A stretch of DNA of 9,259 nucleotides from Acidobacteriaceae bacterium (GCA_003162255.1 PMMJ01000367.1:6921-16179), one strand, 5' to 3'. Shown: positions 1 to 6,937, counted from the first letter of the stretch. Numbers and translations are program-made. The notes: generated by a model not told the origin, from the letters alone.

Positions 1-88
1 GCACCAACAGTCGGCCTTCCGAGTCGACTACGCCTGCCTTGGCGCCGGTGCCGCCAATATCCAAACCTAGATATGCCTTGAGTCTCAT
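1..88 (-). CDS. ROK-family sugar kinase, N-terminal fragment
   Basis: Only the first 29 codons are in the window; the gene continues past the left edge. It reads from an ATG at 88 as MRLKAYLGLDIGGTGAKAG, followed by VVDSEGRLLV. The DIGGTxxKxG stretch (residues 10 to 19) is the phosphate-1 ATP-binding motif at the N-terminus of ROK (repressor, ORF, kinase) proteins. The motif starts within ten residues of the N-terminus, so there is no room for the winged-helix domain of ROK repressors, and a cytoplasmic sugar kinase is more likely. A purine-rich AGGAGA lies about 13 nt upstream (complement of 102-107), a longer spacing than usual. It lies 81 bp downstream of the isomerase gene on the same strand and is probably cotranscribed with it, fitting phosphorylation of the isomerase product (inference). 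The substrate cannot be told from this fragment. Confidence 0.85.
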   Translation of the reverse strand, partial: MRLKAYLGLDIGGTGAKAGVVDSEGRLLV

Positions 89-169
89 CGTCGTATGGAC
101 GTCTCCTGTCCGGGAATTCTGAGTGAGTTGTGTCGCGCTTGCCCCCGACGAGGTAGCAGCCAATATCTT

Positions 170-1573
170 CTAATTGGACGAGCCTAGGACCACGGTATTC
201 CACTGCATAAGTTTGCCCCAACGGACCATATCATCGACGACGTTGCCATAAACCAGCGCCGAATGGTGAGTGCCGCCCGCTCGGCTATAGGCGCCCAGAA
301 AATCAGCCACAGACATCGGGGGCTTAAACCAGCCATGGACTGAGTCGCTCATCTTATCTTCGCCCACCACTTCTTGCATGACGATCGGGGCAACGATTAA
401 CGAGTAGGTATCGTCCGGTCCCGGCGCCAGGTTCACGAGTACGGCATCCCCCGCACGAAAGCAGCCACATGCCGCTGCGGTGTTCCCGAGATCGGTGGCT
501 AGGAAAGGCATCTCAATCAATCTTGCCTTGGCGGCCGTCAACTGAACATTCATTTCACCCATGTGGCTGAGGAAAATCTGGCCGCCTTCCCAATCTGGGC
601 AGAACGTCTCCGTAAAGGTCGTCCCCGCGTAAGCTTGCAGCAGAGTTCCGACAAGACTGGCGGTGAGCACGTCTCCCTCACCGGCGTAACCGATCCCGCG
701 CGCCATAGCTTTGCTAGCCTCAAGAAATGGCATGGCCGGTAAGCCCGAAGCCTTGTCGGCAACCATGAAGTTGATGGTGAAACCCGTCAACTTCTCCTCT
801 TCCATCCAGAGTCGTAAGGCGAGTCCGGCTTTCGTTGCGCGCCGGTGGATGTCAGGATTGAGATTTTCGACAACGAACTGCTCACGATCTGCGGCCATTT
901 CGGCCTCGACTGCCTGCTCGGTGACCTTGGCCACCAGTGAGGGTACTAATGCGGGACTGGCAACAACGGTTTGTACCCCGAGGGTCTTTTCGAGAGTTGC
1001 GGTCGGGACGGCAAAATCTCCCATGCCCTGGAAGGCGGCCCCGAGTCGGCCAATCCGCGCATGCCGAATCGTGGTGGCCAACCGGGCCGCGCGAGCCCAA
1101 CCCGCCACGCGGTCCAATACATCGCCTTTTTCCCAGAAGCCGGCTTCGATCTGGAATGGCTTATGGTTCCGCAGTAGAACGTTGCACATGTCCTGCACGC
1201 CATGAATGCCGTGGTTGTATAGGAGTTCCACCGTGTCTTGACGTGGCCCATAGCCGTAAGTGGGCGTCGTATCCAGAACGATGATGGGCAGCCGCGTTGC
1301 TGCCAGCCCGGCTGAAGATTCAAGTGAAGGAGAGTACGCCATATGTAGTGTTACGATGGCGTCCATCCCGGCCTTCTCGAAGTTCTCAATAGCAGCATTA
1401 AACTCCGGTTCCAGCCTGCAAACCGGGGCGGCGCTCACCTCCAGGCCGCGTTCTTCGAGCGCGGTGGCGATCTGCTGTCTGAAGCCATCGACTCGCTTAC
1501 GCATTTCTGGCCACATATCGTCGTAGAGCTTGAGATATAAAGGTAAGAGTCCTACTTTGGGTTTCGTCGTCAT
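170..1573 (-). CDS. L-arabinose/L-fucose isomerase-like sugar isomerase
   Basis: This is a 467-residue protein, slightly shorter than the roughly 500 residues of AraA. The C-terminal half follows the L-arabinose isomerase pattern: GYAGEGDVLTASLV (Glu299), GTTFTETF (Glu322), FLSHMGEMN (His337) and AGGTHHSALVYG (His436/His437). These match the two metal-binding Glu and two His residues known for AraA, so the active site looks intact. The N-terminal half (VGLLPLYLKLYDDMWPE) resembles the Rossmann-like domains of AraA/FucI proteins but is divergent, so an aldose-ketose isomerase of unknown substrate is safer than AraA. I chose the ATG at 1573, not the in-frame ATG at 1621: it lies behind AAGGGGG (complement of 1577-1583), overlaps the stop of the upstream amidohydrolase gene as ATGA (1570-1573), and the protein from it starts with the conserved-looking MTTKPKVGLLPLY. 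The overlap suggests translational coupling. The kinase downstream suggests isomerisation followed by phosphorylation. Confidence 0.85.
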   Translation of the reverse strand: MTTKPKVGLLPLYLKLYDDMWPEMRKRVDGFRQQIATALEERGLEVSAAPVCRLEPEFNAAIENFEKAGMDAIVTLHMAYSPSLESSAGLAATRLPIIVLDTTPTYGYGPRQDTVELLYNHGIHGVQDMCNVLLRNHKPFQIEAGFWEKGDVLDRVAGWARAARLATTIRHARIGRLGAAFQGMGDFAVPTATLEKTLGVQTVVASPALVPSLVAKVTEQAVEAEMAADREQFVVENLNPDIHRRATKAGLALRLWMEEEKLTGFTINFMVADKASGLPAMPFLEASKAMARGIGYAGEGDVLTASLVGTLLQAYAGTTFTETFCPDWEGGQIFLSHMGEMNVQLTAAKARLIEMPFLATDLGNTAAACGCFRAGDAVLVNLAPGPDDTYSLIVAPIVMQEVVGEDKMSDSVHGWFKPPMSVADFLGAYSRAGGTHHSALVYGNVVDDMVRWGKLMQWNTVVLGSSN

Positions 1574-2655
1574 ATTCCCCCTTGCATTTCCAAAAAGGAT
1601 TCCGGCATCCCGGCCTGACATAGCATCTCCGCGCTATTGCGATAGAAGACGTCGTTGATGTCGCTGCTTCCCAGACCGGTCTTCAAGGCGGCTTGGCGGA
1701 AGGCCCTAATTTCTTCGTACATGAAGAACGTGAGTCGCGCCGCGTCATCTCCCTCCACCTCACGCATATGGGGGTCAGCGGAAACATCCCCGTAGAGACC
1801 TTTAGGAACGACGTTGACGTATACTCCGTGCTCACAAATGCGGCGCATGCGCATGCGAGTGATGGGTAAATCACTGCCGAACAGGATGCGCCGGGGACCG
1901 ACTGCCCTAATCAAGCGCTCGAAATTTTCGGCTGAGGTGTTTGCTGAGATGTCAAACATCATGTTGCGGCTCTCGGCAAGGACCTCGAAGGCATCCCCCA
2001 CATCTTCGGGGCAATAAGCCCGCCCCACATGGGCAATAATCAGTTTTACGTTTGGATAGTTCTTCTCGATCTCCACGAGTTGCTTCAAATTCGCGCGATC
2101 GCGCAATCGCTCCCTACGCGGGATATGCAGCATGACAATCCAGCCGCGCTTGTCCAGGACCTTCAACTGGTGACGCGGCAGGAAGTCGTAGATCTGTATG
2201 TCATTCTCGGCGATCTTAGGATCGGATCGGGTCAGATAAACCTTGGCTCCCAGAAAATGACCCGAAGCGATTTTCTCTTCCAACTCGGTTGCACTCCATG
2301 TCGGGTCCGCGAAGATCAGTGCCGATATGCAACGATTTTCCGCACACTCGCGCACGTACCGGTTGCCGGCCTCCAGGTTGTCTTTCGGTGAGACGGCTAA
2401 ACCAAATATCAGCGGCAGGACGCTCTTGTCCGGAAACATAAGGCGGTAGGTTGCCTGAAGATCCTCAATCGAATTGTCCAGAGCCACACGTTGGGGCCAG
2501 GTGACGGCCCGCAGCGACTCATCCCTTTCCTTGGCCTGGAACTGGTGCAGCCACACGTGGGTGTGAATATCAATCAGCTTGCCAGGGAGGAAACTTTGGA
2601 CTTGGAGCCTGTAAAAGTCGTGGTCGATTGGTTTGACTTCAAATGGGTATGTCAC
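1570..2655 (-). CDS. Amidohydrolase family (Amidohydro_2-like) TIM-barrel metal hydrolase
   Basis: This 361-residue protein has the metal-site pattern of the amidohydrolase superfamily: LIDIHTHVW (His31, His33) after strand 1, VMLHIPR (His177), LIIAHVGRAY (His209) and ILFGSDLPI (Asp262). Lys138 in GAKVY could be a bridging lysine, though many Amidohydro_2 members are mononuclear. The NSAEML motif near the C-terminus (YRNSAEMLCQ) is typical of the subgroup where the chain ends after the barrel. The group holds lactonases, decarboxylases and deacylases; next to a sugar isomerase and sugar oxidoreductases, a lactonase or sugar-acid hydrolase is a reasonable guess only. The start is GTG at 2655, preceded by a weak GAGA-type ribosome site; no in-frame ATG follows until about codon 73, which would remove the HTH metal ligands. 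It is the first gene of the minus-strand group and its stop overlaps the isomerase start. Confidence 0.85.
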   Translation of the reverse strand: MTYPFEVKPIDHDFYRLQVQSFLPGKLIDIHTHVWLHQFQAKERDESLRAVTWPQRVALDNSIEDLQATYRLMFPDKSVLPLIFGLAVSPKDNLEAGNRYVRECAENRCISALIFADPTWSATELEEKIASGHFLGAKVYLTRSDPKIAENDIQIYDFLPRHQLKVLDKRGWIVMLHIPRRERLRDRANLKQLVEIEKNYPNVKLIIAHVGRAYCPEDVGDAFEVLAESRNMMFDISANTSAENFERLIRAVGPRRILFGSDLPITRMRMRRICEHGVYVNVVPKGLYGDVSADPHMREVEGDDAARLTFFMYEEIRAFRQAALKTGLGSSDINDVFYRNSAEMLCQAGMPESFLEMQGGI

Positions 2656-3151
2656 GATTTTCTCTACGTGTCCGGAGTCTCGGACGGATTGCCACCCGCC
2701 CTTGCCATGTGGCGGGCCCGTCCCGGAAAGACCCCGGTCTTAATGCGATCATGGATCTCGGAAGTACGACTCAAAGTACCCGTAATTAATGAACGTTATA
2801 ATCAAGACACTAAGAAAGCAAGTTTTTTCGCTTTCCGCGGAGCCTTTTTTCGAAAGCGATGCAGCGAATCCTTGCCAGCTCGGGAATTTCCGGAACCACC
2901 CAACGTGGGGATTGTCTAGTGCTAGAGTCGGCGGATCCGTTTAGCGCCGCCCAATCGTGCAGACGCCAAAGTTGCGCGGATAGCATCTCCGCGACCTTTT
3001 TAACTTGTTCGGCTGACCTTCCGCACTCACGCGGTCTGGAGCGGTCGGAGTTACGACTTTGCGAAAGGGCCATTAACCGGAAGGAAGGTATTTGAATGCC
3101 TTGTGTTCAGACATTATCTGCGATGATGGCGGCTTAAATGGATAAGATCAC
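2656..3151. other. Intergenic region between divergent genes, no convincing gene
   Basis: About 500 bp separate the minus-strand start at 2655 from the plus-strand promoter at 3152. Short open frames exist on both strands (for example 2859-3095 plus and 2810-3073 minus), but they lack good ribosome sites and recognisable motifs, so I call none. The part near 2655 should hold the promoter and leader of the minus-strand operon; the best minus-strand -10 candidate is TATAAC (complement of 2795-2800) with a poor TTGCTT 15 bp upstream. Small inverted repeats occur at 2695-2700/2711-2716 (CCCGCC/GGCGGG), 2828-2835/2852-2859 (TCGCTTTC/GAAAGCGA) and 2915-2926 (TCTAG-TG-CTAGA). The function of any of these is unknown. 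Confidence 0.5.
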
Positions 3152-3180
3152 TTGACAAATGACCGTAGCGCTCGTATTGT
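3152..3180 (+). promoter_or_regulatory. Sigma70-type promoter for the TAT-exported oxidoreductase
   Basis: A perfect -35 hexamer TTGACA (3152-3157) is followed after exactly 17 bp by TATTGT (3175-3180), which matches TATAAT at four of six positions. Transcription would start near 3187, inside the inverted repeat that follows, giving a leader of about 250 nt before the ATG at 3440. It is the strongest promoter-like sequence I can see in the window. Confidence 0.6.
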
Positions 3181-3201
3181 GTGATCGCATTGGTCGATCA
3201 C
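3181..3201. promoter_or_regulatory. Candidate operator, GTGATCG-N7-CGATCAC
   Basis: This is a perfect inverted repeat with 7-bp arms (3181-3187 and 3195-3201) and a 7-bp spacer. It abuts the -10 hexamer and covers the predicted start site. The position is classic for a repressor operator: a bound dimer would block initiation or clearance. The binding protein is unknown; the DeoR-family regulator encoded at 6044-6814 is the only transcription factor in the window and so the first candidate (inference). The same heptamer GTGATCG recurs at 6899-6905. Confidence 0.5.
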
Positions 3202-3285
3202 GAATTTGCATATGCCGGACGCCAAAAAGCTGCGGTGAAGGGCATTCGCATTCGATGAAACGAGGATGCTGCTGGTTTGTAAAGA

Positions 3286-3304
3286 GTACCTCGAAGCGAG
3301 GTAC
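3286..3304. repeat. Perfect 8-bp hairpin in the leader
   Basis: GTACCTCG and CGAGGTAC are exact reverse complements separated by only AAG. In RNA they would form a compact hairpin about 100 nt into the predicted leader of the gene at 3440. It has no U-tract after it, so it is not a terminator by itself. It may be a structural part of the leader or a protein-binding site. Confidence 0.4.
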
Positions 3305-3349
3305 GCCCAAGAGAACTAGGACTTGTTTCATAAGCCGGTATCAGGGGGC

Positions 3350-3374
3350 GGGCCCGGCTGAAGGCGGGCCCTTT
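3350..3374 (+). terminator. Terminator-like stem-loop in the leader (possible attenuator)
   Basis: GGGCCCGGC (3350-3358) pairs with GGCGGGCCC (3363-3371), with one G-G mismatch and a TGAA loop, followed by TTTC. The stem is very GC-rich but the U-tract is short. It lies between the promoter at 3152-3180 and the ATG at 3440, so if it terminates it would act on the leader transcript as an attenuator. It could also be the end of an unrecognised small transcript. The same GGCGGGCCC nonamer appears twice here (3347-3355 and 3363-3371), which allows an alternative pairing. Confidence 0.35.
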
Positions 3375-3439
3375 CAAAGAATCGTTTATGAAGCACGCTC
3401 TAGAAGAATTCTCTGTAACGTCTCTGAGAGGGAGGAGAA

Positions 3440-4693
3440 ATGTCGAATGAATCAATACAGCATCTGAGTCGTCGCGGTTTTCTAACGGGCGTCGGGGCAG
3501 CGGCCGGGGCCTACATGCTGAGCGACTTGCAAGCTGCTGGGATTACCACGCGGCCGGCGAGCAGCACAGTAGTTCGGATGGGAATTGTAGGCGGTAACTT
3601 CGGTTCGACCTTCCAATGGCACCTGGACCCAAACTGCAAGGTTACGGCCGTATGTGATCTGCGGGACGATCGGTTGAAAGATCTGGTACATGCCTACGGG
3701 CCTGCCAAGCAGTACAAGAGCTTCCGCGAATTCCTGAAGCACCCGGAATTGGATGCGGTGGGAATTTTCACACCCGCACCGCTGCATGTATGGATGGCTA
3801 CGGAGGCGATGAAGGCGGGCAAGCACGTCATCAGTGCTGTCCCGGCGGGGATGTCCGTGGAGGAGTTGGAACTGCTGCTTGAGACGGTGGAGAAAACCGG
3901 CCTGAAATATATGATGGCAGAGACCAGTTACTATCGGCCCGAGGTCATCACCTGTCGCGAGTGGGCAGGGCAGGGAAAGTTCGGAACAATGTTCTATACG
4001 GAAGCGGAATACTACCACGAAGGCGCGTTTCCGCTGTTGTACGATGCTGCGGGGTTTCCAACCTGGCGGTATGGCTTCCCGCCAATGCATTACCCCACTC
4101 ACTGCACCGGGATTGTCATCCCCATTACCGGTGAACGACTGGTCGAAGTGGAAGCGGTCGGTTGGGGCGATGGGCACGAGGTGCTAGCTACCAATGAATA
4201 CAAGAATCCATTCTGGGACACAACGGCTTTTTTCAAGACGTCGGGAGGTCACTGTTCAAGGATTTCTGTGTTCTGGCATGTGGCTGCGGGTGAGACAGAG
4301 CGCGGGGGTATCTACGGCAGCTTGATGTCTTACATCATGGAGCGTCCGGAGGGTTCACCCAACACCGTGATTTCTATTAACAAGGATGGCAAGACGGTGA
4401 TTGACGCCAATGGGTATCCCGAGGGTGACGTGAAAATCGCGGCCTACGAAGAGCCAACCCATTGGGAACTGTTGCCGCCGTCCATGCGAGTTCCCGCGGG
4501 GCATGGCGGATCGCATACATTCCTAACTCACGAGTTCATCAGCTCTATCGTCGAGGATCGCTGGCCGACGGTTAACGTGTACGAAGCGATCGCGTTCACG
4601 AATCCAGGGATTATTGCGCATCAATCGGCGCTACGAGGTGGCGAGCCAATGAAGATCAAGGACTATGGTACGAAGGTCCGTCGTAAGGATTGA
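3440..4693 (+). CDS. TAT-exported Gfo/Idh/MocA-fold protein with GH109-like motifs
   Basis: This is a 417-residue protein. The N-terminus carries a twin-arginine signal (HLSRRGFLTG, Arg11-Arg12) followed by an Ala/Gly-rich hydrophobic stretch, so export of the folded, cofactor-loaded protein is likely. A Rossmann nucleotide site follows: RMGIVGGNFGS (46-56) with acidic AVCDLRDDR at the end of strand 2, and TPAPLH (111-116). Where cytoplasmic Gfo/Idh dehydrogenases have EKP, this protein reads HVISAVPAG (129-137), so the catalytic lysine is absent. Further on it has MMAETSYYRPEV (Glu161) and MHYPTHCTG (Tyr218 to His221). A VPA-type loop, a Glu after MM and a YPTH motif recall GH109, the glycosidases that use NAD in a redox-assisted elimination. 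It may be a glycosidase or an oxidoreductase; both are inference. GGAGGAG (3431-3437) precedes the ATG at short spacing. The promoter and operator upstream suggest regulated expression. Confidence 0.8.
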   Translation: MSNESIQHLSRRGFLTGVGAAAGAYMLSDLQAAGITTRPASSTVVRMGIVGGNFGSTFQWHLDPNCKVTAVCDLRDDRLKDLVHAYGPAKQYKSFREFLKHPELDAVGIFTPAPLHVWMATEAMKAGKHVISAVPAGMSVEELELLLETVEKTGLKYMMAETSYYRPEVITCREWAGQGKFGTMFYTEAEYYHEGAFPLLYDAAGFPTWRYGFPPMHYPTHCTGIVIPITGERLVEVEAVGWGDGHEVLATNEYKNPFWDTTAFFKTSGGHCSRISVFWHVAAGETERGGIYGSLMSYIMERPEGSPNTVISINKDGKTVIDANGYPEGDVKIAAYEEPTHWELLPPSMRVPAGHGGSHTFLTHEFISSIVEDRWPTVNVYEAIAFTNPGIIAHQSALRGGEPMKIKDYGTKVRRKD

Positions 4694-4813
4694 CTATTGA
4701 AGCCAATCTGGATTCCCATCGAGGGAGAGTTCTTGCTCTTATGTGACTGGGGGGAAAGGGAGGTGGCTCGGCAGTACGAGGTCAAGTTACTTTCTCAGCT
4801 TGTGCTATCGGCT

Positions 4814-4942
4814 GTGGGTGTTGAAAAAGGAACCACAACAGTAATTTCTGTGAATTTCAGCACCTACGCCGAACGGAGATTCAATAACTTACAGACGAAT
4901 CTCGTCGCTGAAATTGCCTGAAAAGAGTTTTTCAACACCCAC
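4814..4942. mobile_element. MITE-like nested palindromic element, 129 bp
   Basis: The ends are 15-bp perfect inverted repeats: GTGGGTGTTGAAAAA (4814-4828) and its reverse complement at 4928-4942. Inside are two further nested pairs: AATTTCAGC/GCTGAAATT (4853-4861 and 4907-4915) and GAGATTC/GAATCTC (4876-4882 and 4897-4903), so the whole element can fold into one long interrupted hairpin. GGCT stands directly outside both ends (4810-4813 and 4943-4946), consistent with a 4-bp target duplication. The end sequence resembles the G-CTGTTGAAAAA termini known from several DDE insertion sequences. No transposase is encoded, so it would depend on one in trans. In the transcript it may also act as a terminator or processing signal between the genes at 3440 and 5040. 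Confidence 0.6.
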
Positions 4943-5039
4943 GGCTATTTCCCCCAAGCAGGCTGTCGAATGATACTTCATCAACAAAATTGAATTACAG
5001 GGACGCCAGCTTGCAAGTTATCTTCTGTGAGGTACATCC

Positions 5040-5888
5040 GTGTTCGTATTGATTTGTCTATTGTCTGGTCTCTTGATCGGAGTCCAAGGAATATCTTATA
5101 AGCTGGTGTCCACATTTAAATACGATAGCGATCGATTTCGTCTGATCCTGATTTGGACAGGAGCAATACTGGCCGCTATTGGAGTTGCTGCGAATCACGA
5201 AGACCTAGCCAATCGCATTGTCCTACTTGGGAGTGCGGCGGCCGGGGTCTTCGGTTTCATTGCGCTGCTCACAATTATGCAAGCCATGGCCAGCGGCCCG
5301 GTTTCGTTTACTTGGGTGCTGGCGAATCTTTCCATAGGAGTTCCAATTCTGCTTTCAGCCCTCATCTGGGCGGAGCCCATTCGTCACGTCCAGTGGGCAG
5401 GGATTGGCCTTTTCGTACTGAGCTTGATGTTGTTTGGCAGAGACTTGCAACGCAACGGTTCGACAGCCGTAACCCTGAAATGGATCGTGATTTCCGCCAT
5501 AATGTTTCTGGCGAATGGATCTTTCCTCCTCTGCTTTAGAGCCGTCAATAGGTACACCTCTGTTCCGCATACCTTTTCCGCCCTGCTCACCACCTACATG
5601 GTCTGCGGATCCTTACTCCTGGTCTACAGCTGGAGGCGGCTCGCCTGGCCGCGCATAGGGGAGATCAACCTTAGCCTCTTGGGGGCGGCGGGCATGATGG
5701 GAGGCCAGGCGCTCATCATCAAGGCACTGGCAATCAATACGGCGTCATCCCTGCCCATCATTCACAGTACCTCCATTATTTCGGTCACTTTAGCCTCGGT
5801 GATTTTCTTTAAGGAGAGGCTTTCCAAATACTCGGGCAGCGGGCTCTTATTTAGCATTGTGTCTATCATCCTACTGACCATGGGATGA
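5040..5888 (+). CDS. EamA/DMT-superfamily transporter
   Basis: This 282-residue, strongly hydrophobic protein has about ten membrane-spanning segments in two halves, the length and layout of drug/metabolite-transporter permeases with tandem EamA repeats. The first repeat ends in ALIWAEPIRHVQWAGIGLFVL (108 to 126 and onward) and the second in VIFFKERLSKYSGSGLL (254 to 270). Both show the family's acidic residue followed by a short loop and a Gly-containing last helix. It should sit in the cytoplasmic membrane and move a small metabolite; the cargo cannot be predicted. The start is GTG at 5040, seven nt after GTGAGG (5027-5032). Its stop overlaps an ATG in ATGA (5885-5888), but that ATG is probably not used. 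Its neighbours are sugar-type enzymes and a DeoR regulator, so sugar or sugar-acid transport is a reasonable guess. Confidence 0.75.
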   Translation: MFVLICLLSGLLIGVQGISYKLVSTFKYDSDRFRLILIWTGAILAAIGVAANHEDLANRIVLLGSAAAGVFGFIALLTIMQAMASGPVSFTWVLANLSIGVPILLSALIWAEPIRHVQWAGIGLFVLSLMLFGRDLQRNGSTAVTLKWIVISAIMFLANGSFLLCFRAVNRYTSVPHTFSALLTTYMVCGSLLLVYSWRRLAWPRIGEINLSLLGAAGMMGGQALIIKALAINTASSLPIIHSTSIISVTLASVIFFKERLSKYSGSGLLFSIVSIILLTMG

Positions 5889-5977
5889 TCGCAACATGGA
5901 GCGCCCATCTTCTTCGCCACGACTCTGTTGATGGAATCCGCCTCGAACGAGTACATCGCCTTTTGTATGGTAGTATA

Positions 5978-6004
5978 TTGCGGCGTTCGGTCTGGACCTA
6001 TAAT
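5978..6004 (+). promoter_or_regulatory. Candidate promoter for the DeoR-family regulator
   Basis: A perfect TATAAT (5999-6004) lies 40 bp before the preferred GTG start at 6044. The -35 is weak: TTGCGG (5978-5983) gives a 15-bp spacer. The predicted start site near 6011 would leave a leader of about 33 nt holding GGAGG at 6036-6040. The promoter lies inside the longer open frame that begins at 5885, which argues that the upstream part of that frame is not coding. Confidence 0.4.
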
Positions 6005-6043
6005 CAACATGAGCTATTTGAGTGGATTCTGAATTGGAGGATT

Positions 6044-6814
6044 GTGCAACCCGAAGTACGTCAACAACAAATCCTTGCCCAATTGCTCGCATTGCAATCA
6101 GAGTTGAGCGTCGAAGAACTTGTGGAAAAGTTCGGCGTGTCCGCTCTTACGATCCGGCGGGATCTGGATCAACTGGAAAGAGACGGAGCAATTCTACGGA
6201 CACATGGCGGGTGCGTACTGAGGAACGCAGTCGAATCCTCTTACCATCAGAGGGTGGGGTTCAATTTTGCGCTCAAACAGGAGATCGGGCGAGCCGCTGC
6301 TAAAGAGGTTGAGAGTGGCGATGTCATTTTACTCGACTATGGATCGACTGCATTCCATCTCGCTCCTCATTTGAGTGGGGCCGGCAAACTCTCCGTATAC
6401 ACAAATTCCTTACCTGTCATTTCGGTCTTAGGCAGATTCGACAATGTGCGGTTGTATATCCTCGGAGGAGAATATAACGTCGAGATGCAGTTTATGGGCG
6501 GGAGCCTGATGGAACAAACGTTGGAAGGGCTTCGGTTTGATAGGGTATTCGTCGGGACAGATGCCATTGACGCCAAGGGAAACTGCCTGGTAGTTAATCC
6601 TGGTCTGGCACGCCTTACTGAAATAATGCTGCGACAGGCAGGGCGCCGTATTCTTTTGGCGGACCACACGAAAGTTGGCGCCAAAGCTTACAACGTATAT
6701 GCGCGTCTTACTGATTTCGACATCTGGTATACTACGCCGGGTATAATCCCCATTCAACTCCGGCAATTCAATCAGCAGACAACGGTTAGGGTTGTTAATA
6801 CTACCTTGGCCTGA
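6044..6814 (+). CDS. DeoR-family transcriptional regulator
   Basis: From GTG at 6044 this gives 256 residues, the usual DeoR-family length. Residues 6 to 58 form the DeoR winged helix-turn-helix (RQQQILAQL, then LSVEELVEKFGVSALTIRRD and LERDGAILRTHGG). The C-terminal sensor domain follows: KQEIGRAAAKEVESGDVILL, DYGST (98-102), VYTNS (118-122), LYILGGEY (137-144), FVGTDAID (169-176) and LLADHTKVG (204-212). The family usually binds phosphorylated sugars there. The frame is open back to an ATG at 5885 that overlaps the transporter stop, but the extra 53 residues resemble nothing and hold a promoter-like TATAAT. GGAGG (6036-6040) sits close to the GTG, with 3 nt between. It is probably a repressor of this locus, binding the repeats near 3181 or 6917 (inference). 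Confidence 0.9.
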   Translation: MQPEVRQQQILAQLLALQSELSVEELVEKFGVSALTIRRDLDQLERDGAILRTHGGCVLRNAVESSYHQRVGFNFALKQEIGRAAAKEVESGDVILLDYGSTAFHLAPHLSGAGKLSVYTNSLPVISVLGRFDNVRLYILGGEYNVEMQFMGGSLMEQTLEGLRFDRVFVGTDAIDAKGNCLVVNPGLARLTEIMLRQAGRRILLADHTKVGAKAYNVYARLTDFDIWYTTPGIIPIQLRQFNQQTTVRVVNTTLA

Positions 6815-6898
6815 AGAATTGCACCGACGGAAATGTAACTTCTCCGCCAGCGCATCGAGGGTTGGAGTCTTGACGGTTTACGCTCCATAATATCCCGC

Positions 6899-6937
6899 GT
6901 GATCGGCACGCAGCGTATCAATAGTGATCAATATAAC
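6899..6937 (+). promoter_or_regulatory. Operator-like repeats before the dehydrogenase gene
   Basis: The gap between the DeoR gene and the dehydrogenase holds GTGATCG (6899-6905), GTGATCA (6924-6930) and two copies of ATCAATA (6917-6923 and 6927-6933) whose starts are 10 bp apart, close to one helical turn. TATAAC (6932-6937) could be a -10 hexamer but has no good -35 at 17 bp. The heptamer GTGATCG is identical to one arm of the operator candidate at 3181-3201. This may be where the adjacent regulator acts; the evidence is pattern only. Confidence 0.3.

Noticed and set aside
1574..1621. 16-residue N-terminal extension of the isomerase
   Set aside because: It lies inside the amidohydrolase coding sequence, and the ATG at 1573 has a better ribosome site and starts the conserved-looking protein.
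2828..2859. 8-bp inverted repeat TCGCTTTC/GAAAGCGA with a T-run nearby, as a terminator
   Set aside because: On neither strand does a T-run follow the stem; T-runs precede it or lie in the loop. It is not a usable rho-independent terminator.
1620..2994. Direct repeat TAGCATCTCCGCG near 1620-1632 and again near 2982-2994
   Set aside because: It is only 13 bp; one copy lies within a clear coding sequence and no other similarity flanks either copy, so chance is the simplest explanation.
2810..3073. 87-codon minus-strand frame upstream of the amidohydrolase gene
   Set aside because: No ribosome site, no recognisable motif, and it overlaps an equally open plus-strand frame (2859-3095). Chance open frames are common at this base composition.
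3096..3137. 13-codon frame with GGAAGGAAGG upstream, possible leader peptide
   Set aside because: It lies before the predicted promoter and has no run of regulatory codons or paired terminator, so a leader-peptide role is not supported.
3159..3467. 102-codon plus-strand frame across the leader region
   Set aside because: It lies over the promoter, operator and hairpins, overlaps the real start at 3440 in another frame, and is rich in Arg, Cys and Ser as random frames are.
4697..4921. TTG-started frame of 74 codons after the oxidoreductase gene
   Set aside because: It has AAGGA 7 nt upstream, but its second half runs through the palindromic element and nothing in it is recognisable. It is kept only as a possible interrupted small gene in the MITE finding.
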